Source of the DNA: Schwartzia sp. (in: firmicutes) | Lineage (GTDB): Bacteria > Bacillota > Negativicutes > Selenomonadales > Selenomonadaceae | Reading direction: 5' to 3' | DNA length: 18,816 bases | NCBI GenBank assembly: GCA_017939945.1 | Contig: JAGAZS010000171.1 | Location: 1 to 18,816, forward strand | Shown here: piece by piece, positions 13,871 to 18,816 of the stretch | Layout of the letters: each line of letters opens with the position of its first letter | Position numbering within the stretch: position 1 is the stretch's first letter | The notes under the pieces: model-generated | Seen by the model: only the letters and a program-made list of their open reading frames with translations | What the model was told of the DNA's origin: nothing | The model's database searches: none | Position numbers and translations under genes: made by a program

Positions 13871-15094
13871 TTATATGTCTCTTCGCAAGATTGCGTATTT
13901 TTCTATCGGACGCTCCATGCGGATATAGACGTGCTGCTGGGGGTGCGGCGCCGCTTCGATGCGCATGCCTTCCTCGTCCTTCATTTCCGCAAGCCTTTGC
14001 CGCCACCCCTCGCCTTTCGGCTGGAAAATCTCGATCTCCTCGCCAACCGTCATGTGATTGCGCTGTTCGACCAGCGCAAAGCCCGTCGTTTCGTCGAAAT
14101 CAAGTACAAGCCCGATGAACTCCGACGTCTGCGTATACGACGAGCTGCCGTAAATCTGCGCGTCCGTCGGCAATTCTCCGTGGAAAAATCCGTCAGTATA
14201 AGTTCGGTGCGAAACCTTGTCCAACTCTTCCGTCCATGCCGGATTGACCGAAAATGTTTCCGGCGAATCACAATAAGCGTCAATGGCCATGCGGTACGCC
14301 TTCGTGACGCTGGCAACGTAATGGACGCTTTTCATGCGCCCCTCGATTTTCAGGCTGTCCACGCCGCTTTCGATAACTTCCGCAAGATATGGCATCAGGC
14401 AGAGATCCTTCGAGTTGAAAATATATGTCCCCCGCCCGTCCTCCTCGACGGGAAAATACTGCCCCGGCCTTGTCTCTTCCATCAGCGCGTACCTCCAGCG
14501 GCACGCCTGTGCGCAGTTGCCTCGGTTCGCGTCGCGCCCCGTGAAGTAATTGCTCATCAGGCATCGTCCGGAATAAGAAATGCACATCGCGCCGTGAACG
14601 AACATTTCCAGCTCGACGTCGCAACGCTGCCGGATTTCTTTTATATCTTCCAGAGGCACTTCCCGCGCCAGCACCACGCGCTCCGCACCGAGCCGCGCCC
14701 AAGCGTTTACCGCCGCGTAGTTCACAGTATTCGCCTGCGTGCTGATATGCACGGGCAGTTCCGGCACGGTTTCCCTCGCGACGGAAAACACGCCGAGATC
14801 GGATACAAGGATCGCGTCCGCGCCGATTGCCTGCAAATAGCGAAGATAATCGGGCAACGCCGCAAGTTCCGCATTGTGCGGATAGACATTGACCGTCACA
14901 TAAATCTTTTTTCCGCGCTCGCGGGCGAATCTCGCCGCCTCCGCCAGCTCCTCCCGTGAGAAATTGCCTCCCTGCGCCCGAAGCCCGTAAGCCTCGCCAC
15001 CGAGATAGACCGCGTCCGCGCCGTAAAGAAACGCTATTTTCAGTTTTTCCATATTCCCGGCGGGAGCCAAAAGCTCCGGCTTTTTTTGTTTCAT
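13871..15094 (-). CDS. trhP: U32 family tRNA hydroxylation protein TrhP (ho5U34 synthesis)
   Basis: The 407-residue protein belongs to the peptidase U32 family, whose members of this type (TrhP in E. coli, TrhP1/TrhP2 in B. subtilis) make 5-hydroxyuridine at tRNA position 34 from prephenate. It starts ELLAPAGNMEKL and has the family signature ELEMFVHGAMCISYSGRC, with four cysteines at 171, 178, 194 and 198 (MCISYSGRC, NCAQAC) suited to an iron-sulfur cluster. The long 483-residue reading of the same frame is rejected: ATG at 15094 has GGAGGG five to six bases upstream and overlaps the trmR stop (ATGA). The following enzyme of the pathway, TrmR, is directly upstream. B. subtilis has two paralogues in tandem; one is present here. 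Confidence 0.9.
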   Translation of the reverse strand: MKQKKPELLAPAGNMEKLKIAFLYGADAVYLGGEAYGLRAQGGNFSREELAEAARFARERGKKIYVTVNVYPHNAELAALPDYLRYLQAIGADAILVSDLGVFSVARETVPELPVHISTQANTVNYAAVNAWARLGAERVVLAREVPLEDIKEIRQRCDVELEMFVHGAMCISYSGRCLMSNYFTGRDANRGNCAQACRWRYALMEETRPGQYFPVEEDGRGTYIFNSKDLCLMPYLAEVIESGVDSLKIEGRMKSVHYVASVTKAYRMAIDAYCDSPETFSVNPAWTEELDKVSHRTYTDGFFHGELPTDAQIYGSSSYTQTSEFIGLVLDFDETTGFALVEQRNHMTVGEEIEIFQPKGEGWRQRLAEMKDEEGMRIEAAPHPQQHVYIRMERPIEKYAILRRDI

Positions 15095-15702
15095 TCGTCC
15101 CTCCACGAAACGGCCATGCCGTCGCCCTCGGGGAAAACCTCGGTCCGGAATCCTTCCGCGGAACGGACGAGCCGCAAATACGCACGAAGCTGAAGCACCA
15201 TTGTCCGATACGAATGCTTCGGCCATTCCTCGCTCCTCTCGCCCTCGACCAGTCCGCGAAACAGCACATTGTCCGCCGCGACAACGGCCCTGGGTGCGAG
15301 CAGCGGCTGGACGCCGAGCCAAAAATCGGGATAGCGCGACTTCGCCGCGTCAATGAACACGAAATCAAATGTCCCCGAAAGCGTCGGCAAGAGCTTTTCC
15401 GCCTCGCCGACAAGAAGCGCCGTTCGCCCCGCAACTCCGGCGCGGGAAAAAAACGAGCGCGCCGCCTCGGCAATGACGGCGTCGCGCTCGATCGTCACGA
15501 TTTCAGCATCCGGCAATTCCCGAAGCGCCAAAAGCGCCGAATATCCGATTGCCGTCCCCAACTCCAGAATCCTGCGCGGCGCGGCCTCACGCACTGTCCG
15601 CAAAAACAACGGACGCGCCGCCTCGGTCAAAATCGGCGTTTCGTGTTCCCGCGCAAACATTTCCATCTCGCGCAGCAAATCGTCCACGTATTCCATTGTC
15701 AC
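15091..15702 (-). CDS. trmR: tRNA 5-hydroxyuridine O-methyltransferase TrmR (class I SAM-dependent)
   Basis: TrmR (YrrM) methylates ho5U34 to mo5U34 in tRNA. The 203-residue protein has the COMT-like fold: SAM-binding motif ILELGTAIGYS (about 45-55), acidic ribose-binding E72 (VTIERD), metal-site D118 (FIDAAK) and D144/N145 (AADNVL). The order mltG - trmR - trhP equals B. subtilis yrrL-yrrM-yrrN/O, which supports a tRNA role over catechol or caffeoyl-CoA methylation. GTG at 15702 overlaps the mltG stop (GTGA). ATG at 15696, two codons inside, is an equally valid start; neither has a strong ribosome-binding site, so translation probably relies on coupling. The stop overlaps the trhP ATG. Confidence 0.88.
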   Translation of the reverse strand: MTMEYVDDLLREMEMFAREHETPILTEAARPLFLRTVREAAPRRILELGTAIGYSALLALRELPDAEIVTIERDAVIAEAARSFFSRAGVAGRTALLVGEAEKLLPTLSGTFDFVFIDAAKSRYPDFWLGVQPLLAPRAVVAADNVLFRGLVEGERSEEWPKHSYRTMVLQLRAYLRLVRSAEGFRTEVFPEGDGMAVSWRDE

Positions 15703-16775
15703 CGTACTCTATTGACGATTTCCATATGCTCGTCGTATGTCTTGGAATAATGATTGTGCCCGGCTCGGTCCGCCACGAAGTACAGATAATCGGTATCGGC
15801 GGGCTCCAGCACCGCCTCTATCGACGCTAGCCCCGGATTCGCCACCGGCCCCGGCGGCAGGCCGTAGTTCTGATAAGTGTTGTACGGCGAGTCGATTTCC
15901 GTATCGGCGTAGGTCACATCTTCCTTCGGCGCGTCGAGAAGGTACTGGATTGTCGTATCCGATTGCAGCGGCATATTGATTTCAAGCCGCTTGAAAAAGA
16001 CCTGTTCGATAATCGGACGGTCTTCCTCATATCGCGCTTCTTTCTCGACAAGAGACGCCAGCGTAACCAGTTCATAGACCGACAGATGAAGCTTTTCCGC
16101 CTTCGCACGCATCTCATCCGTCAGCTTGTCATCGAAATTCCGCACCATCATTTGCAAAATCGCTTCGGAAGTCGTTCCCGGCTCCACTTCGTATGTGTCG
16201 GGGAACAGGAAGCCCTCCGCGCGGAACATCGCCTGCTTCGATGCCTTCATATAGCGGTACGGACCGAAAGTCTTTGCCTTCTCCAAAAAATCCTGCGACT
16301 TGACAATGCCTTCACGTTCCAAACGCGAAGCGATTTCGCGAACCGTGAAACCTTCGGGAATCGTGAAGCGGAGCATTGAGACCTCGCCGCCGACCAGCAC
16401 ATCCAATGCCTCACGGATCGGCATATTCACATGCATATGGTATGTACCAGCTTTGAAATTCCTCTCCTCGCCGCCCAGCTTCGCCACCAGCCAGAACTTG
16501 TGCCTGCTTCCGATGACGCCGCGCTGCTCGAGCATCGTACCGATGTCTCCCGCGTTCATGCCCGGCTGGACAGTTATATAAACGCTGAGGTGTTCCCCGC
16601 TCGTCATGCTTCCGCCGCGGTCCCCCAAAAACGCATAGCACAGGATACCGGAAACAGCCAGCAGGCCACCGATAAGGATAAACAGGAATAACCGAGCAAC
16701 TGACATATCAGGTAAATCCATCCGCTGCAGCATCCCGAGACATTTGTCAAAAAAATCGTCCAACCATTTCGGCAT
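15699..16775 (-). CDS. mltG: Endolytic murein transglycosylase MltG
   Basis: MltG cuts nascent glycan strands at the outer face of the inner membrane and is thought to set strand length. The 358-residue protein has a short basic cytoplasmic N-terminus, one membrane anchor (about 27-49), a LysM-like subdomain (about 62-135) and the YceG-type catalytic domain. The catalytic Glu is E244 in LASLVEKEA, and LQSDTTIQYLL, SPYNTYQNYGLPPGP and NPGLASI are the usual active-site blocks. The start ATG at 16775 has AAGGGGG (16790-16784) eight bases upstream; a GTG at 16784 lies inside that site and is rejected. It follows ftsK by 21 bases and overlaps trmR. Confidence 0.95.
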   Translation of the reverse strand: MPKWLDDFFDKCLGMLQRMDLPDMSVARLFLFILIGGLLAVSGILCYAFLGDRGGSMTSGEHLSVYITVQPGMNAGDIGTMLEQRGVIGSRHKFWLVAKLGGEERNFKAGTYHMHVNMPIREALDVLVGGEVSMLRFTIPEGFTVREIASRLEREGIVKSQDFLEKAKTFGPYRYMKASKQAMFRAEGFLFPDTYEVEPGTTSEAILQMMVRNFDDKLTDEMRAKAEKLHLSVYELVTLASLVEKEARYEEDRPIIEQVFFKRLEINMPLQSDTTIQYLLDAPKEDVTYADTEIDSPYNTYQNYGLPPGPVANPGLASIEAVLEPADTDYLYFVADRAGHNHYSKTYDEHMEIVNRVR

Positions 16776-16796
16776 TCCCTTCACCCCCTTATCTTC

Positions 16797-18816
16797 CTAC
16801 GCCCCGAGGGAACGAATAGCTTCCGCCGCCTCTTCCTGCGTCATCAATATTTCTCTCGGCTTGCTGCCAACATTCGGACCCACAATACCAAGTTCTTCCA
16901 TGGTGTCGATCAGCCGTCCCGCCCGCGTATAGCCGATGCGGAACCGTCGCTGGATACCCGACGTTGAAGCCTGCCCCGTCGTCAGCACAAGGTTGACGGC
17001 CTTTTCCAGAAGCTCGTCCGTCGCGGAAGCCGAGGGCTTTCCTTTTCCCTTGTCCTCCGCGCCTTCCGTCGCTTCCTCGGTAAACCGCATGATTTCCTCG
17101 TCCGGCTCCGGCTCCTCGCATTGCGAGCGAATGAAATCCAAAAGCCGCTCGATTTCCCCGTCGCTGATGAACGCGCCTTGCACGCGCATCGGCTTTGCCG
17201 CGCCGATCGGGTAGAACAGCATATCGCCCTTGCCGAGCAATTTTTCGGCGCCGCCCGTGTCGAGAATCGTCCGCGAATCGATCTGCGACGATACGGCAAA
17301 CGAAATGCGGGACGGAATATTCGTCTTGATCGTGCCGGTAATGACATCCACCGACGGACGCTGCGTCGCCAGCACCAAGTGTATCCCTGCCGCGCGCGCC
17401 TTCTGCGCGAGACGGAAAATCGCTTCCTCCACGTCCTTCGGCGCGACCATCATCAAGTCGGCCAGCTCGTCGATGATGATGACGACAGCCGGCATTTTTT
17501 CCTCCGGCACGACTTCGTTGTAGTCCGCCATCTTGCGAACGCCAATCTCCGCGAATTTCGCGTAGCGTTTTTCCATTTCCTGCACGGCCCAGTTCAGCAC
17601 CGAGGCCGCCTTTTTCGAGTCCGTGACCACCGGCACCATCAGGTGCGGGATTCCGTTGTAATTGGAAAGCTCGACCATCTTCGGATCGATCATGATGAAT
17701 TTGACTTCGTCGGGCCGCGCCTTGAACAAGATGCTGGTAATCAGCGTATTGACGCAGACTGATTTGCCCGAGCCCGTCGCGCCCGCAATCAAAAGATGCG
17801 GCATGGCTCCGAGGTCGGCGAAAATCGCCTGTCCGGCGATGTCGATGCCGAGACCTACGGTCAGCGGGGATTCGGCTTTCATGAACGCCGCGTCTTCGAG
17901 GACGTCGCGCAGCGTCACGCCCTCCAGCTTTTTGTTCGGAACTTCGACGCCGATAGCCGCCTTGCCCGGCACCGGTTCGATTCGCACGGAAAAAGCCGCC
18001 AACGCCAACGCCAGATCATCGGCGAGATTTTCTATCTTGCTGACCTTGACGCCCGGCGCCGGCTTCAGTTCGTACCGCGTGACGGCAGGACCGTGGCAGG
18101 CGTTGATAATATCCGCCTTGACACGGAAATCCTCCAACGTCTGCGCAAGTACCCGCGCGTTTTCGCCGATTTCCCGTTCCAGCTCGTCGTCCTGTTCCTG
18201 CTGCCGTTTTTCGAGAATCTCGGAAACCTTCGGAAGCCGATATTCTTTCGGCTCGTCAGTCTCCTCAATATTCTCATGCCCCAGCGCACGGCTCATGGCC
18301 CGCGACAAAGCGTCCTGCGCATCGATTTCCGGCGCGGGTTCCGCCTGCGCTTCCCGTCTGCCGTACTCAATCGAAAACGTCTGCGGCGTCTCCGGTTCGG
18401 AAATAATTGGCTCCGCCGTCTCCGCGGCTGGTTCTATATCGGTTTCACTGTTTTCCAGCGCCACAAACGGTACAACATCTTCTTCACTTTCGGTTTGCGG
18501 CATATTTTCTTTCGCAACCGGGGCGACCGTCTCTTGCGCTCCCATATCGGGACCCGGCTCAATTTTCGAAGTTTCCGCCTGCGGCGGATTCTCCGAAACC
18601 GGCTGCATCTCCTCGACGGGCTGCGGTGCCTCATGCCTCATCGCCATGCGGGTCCGCGCCTCGGAACGCCGTCGGAGACGTGCCAGGAATCCGTCCTTTG
18701 CCGGAGTGCCCTGCTTCGGGCGCACAATCACCATCGAATTATCCGGTTCTTCCGTTTCCTGCAATACCGGCTGCGGTACAACCGATGGGGATTCATCCGC
18801 AAAATGGTCGTCCTGC
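16797..18816 (-). CDS. ftsK: FtsK/SpoIIIE DNA translocase, 5' end missing (runs off the right edge)
   Basis: The frame is open to the last base of the window, giving 672 visible residues. FtsK pumps DNA across the closing septum and helps resolve chromosome dimers. The visible part starts inside an acidic, Pro/Glu-rich linker (about the first 215 residues), so the N-terminal membrane segments that anchor it at the divisome lie outside. The RecA-type motor follows, with Walker A GATGSGKSVCVNT (near 17750-17785), Walker B VVIIIDELADLMM (near 17450-17490) and LATQRPSVDVITG. The last 65 residues form the winged-helix gamma domain (ASTSGIQRRFRIGYTRAGRL) that reads KOPS/SRS polarity sites. A TTG codon at 18764 is not the start, since the reading continues upstream. 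It leads the cluster that includes mltG. Without the N-terminus, FtsK and SpoIIIE cannot be told apart. Confidence 0.95.
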   Translation of the reverse strand, partial: QDDHFADESPSVVPQPVLQETEEPDNSMVIVRPKQGTPAKDGFLARLRRRSEARTRMAMRHEAPQPVEEMQPVSENPPQAETSKIEPGPDMGAQETVAPVAKENMPQTESEEDVVPFVALENSETDIEPAAETAEPIISEPETPQTFSIEYGRREAQAEPAPEIDAQDALSRAMSRALGHENIEETDEPKEYRLPKVSEILEKRQQEQDDELEREIGENARVLAQTLEDFRVKADIINACHGPAVTRYELKPAPGVKVSKIENLADDLALALAAFSVRIEPVPGKAAIGVEVPNKKLEGVTLRDVLEDAAFMKAESPLTVGLGIDIAGQAIFADLGAMPHLLIAGATGSGKSVCVNTLITSILFKARPDEVKFIMIDPKMVELSNYNGIPHLMVPVVTDSKKAASVLNWAVQEMEKRYAKFAEIGVRKMADYNEVVPEEKMPAVVIIIDELADLMMVAPKDVEEAIFRLAQKARAAGIHLVLATQRPSVDVITGTIKTNIPSRISFAVSSQIDSRTILDTGGAEKLLGKGDMLFYPIGAAKPMRVQGAFISDGEIERLLDFIRSQCEEPEPDEEIMRFTEEATEGAEDKGKGKPSASATDELLEKAVNLVLTTGQASTSGIQRRFRIGYTRAGRLIDTMEELGIVGPNVGSKPREILMTQEEAAEAIRSLGA

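Noticed and set aside
13739..14959. 406-codon plus-strand open frame opposite acyP and trhP, and a similar one at 10417-11580 opposite the peptidase
   Set aside because: Both overlap well-supported genes for their whole length, are Arg-rich and match no family.
15095..15322. 76-residue N-terminal extension of TrhP in the same frame
   Set aside because: It would overlap almost all of the 3' third of trmR and has low-complexity Arg/Gly sequence; ATG at 15094 has a proper ribosome-binding site and the family's usual N-terminus.
14280..15473. 397-codon minus-strand open frame across trhP and trmR in another frame
   Set aside because: Very Arg/Gly-rich, with no start signal, and displaced by two recognised genes that overlap properly by ATGA.
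18762..18764. TTG at 18764 as the start of ftsK
   Set aside because: The frame stays open to the window edge with the same acidic, Pro-rich composition, and the protein would lack all its membrane segments. The gene is simply cut by the window.
1..18816. CRISPR array, transposon ends, prophage or toxin-antitoxin module
   Set aside because: No spaced direct repeats, no transposase or integrase reading frame, no terminal inverted repeats, and the XRE gene has no toxin-like partner.

Overview
The window reads as ordinary, gene-dense core chromosome of a GC-rich Bacillota bacterium. I infer the class Negativicutes (Selenomonas-like) from the combination of a long fused PurL, the order aroQ - Xaa-Pro peptidase - efp, the order ftsK - mltG - trmR - trhP, a short CstA and a cysteine-poor Crp/Fnr regulator. 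No marker gene in the window proves this. I see no CRISPR array, insertion sequence, prophage, tRNA or rRNA.

Layout from left to right. (1) A minus-strand pair: a small unrecognised membrane protein (TTG start) overlapping the 5' end of hypF, which runs off the left edge. (2) Divergent from it, cstA, a peptide/pyruvate-type carbon-starvation transporter. (3) Convergent with cstA across a shared terminator, purL on the minus strand, translationally coupled to an upstream YhcH/TabA-type sugar anomerase gene. (4) Divergent from that, a plus-strand Lrp-family regulator overlapping a class I/II aminotransferase (AlaR/AlaT-like). (5) A monocistronic plus-strand XRE regulator. (6) Convergent with it, a minus-strand Crp/Fnr-like regulator with a perfect 16-bp palindrome at its promoter. 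(7) A minus-strand operon aroQ - M24 peptidase - efp, closed by a 21-bp perfect hairpin. (8) Divergent from aroQ, a membrane diguanylate cyclase. (9) A long minus-strand operon entering from the right edge: ftsK (5' end missing), mltG, trmR, trhP, acyP.

How the genes work together: TrhP and TrmR are the two successive enzymes that turn wobble U34 of tRNA into ho5U and then mo5U. FtsK and MltG belong to division and cell-wall synthesis. EF-P rescues ribosomes at polyproline, and the peptidase beside it degrades proline-containing peptides. AroQ feeds the shikimate pathway. Neighbouring genes in most operons overlap by ATGA or GTGA, so translational coupling is the rule. The most interesting features are regulatory: divergent promoters that share one palindromic -10 box (aroQ/diguanylate cyclase), crossing promoters (anomerase-purL against Lrp-aminotransferase), a GTATAC-centred palindrome at the Crp-like gene echoed in the cstA promoter, and a four-codon ORF with a strong ribosome-binding site just ahead of the diguanylate cyclase.

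I did not find a convincing new multi-gene system. The findings are regulatory and contextual hypotheses.
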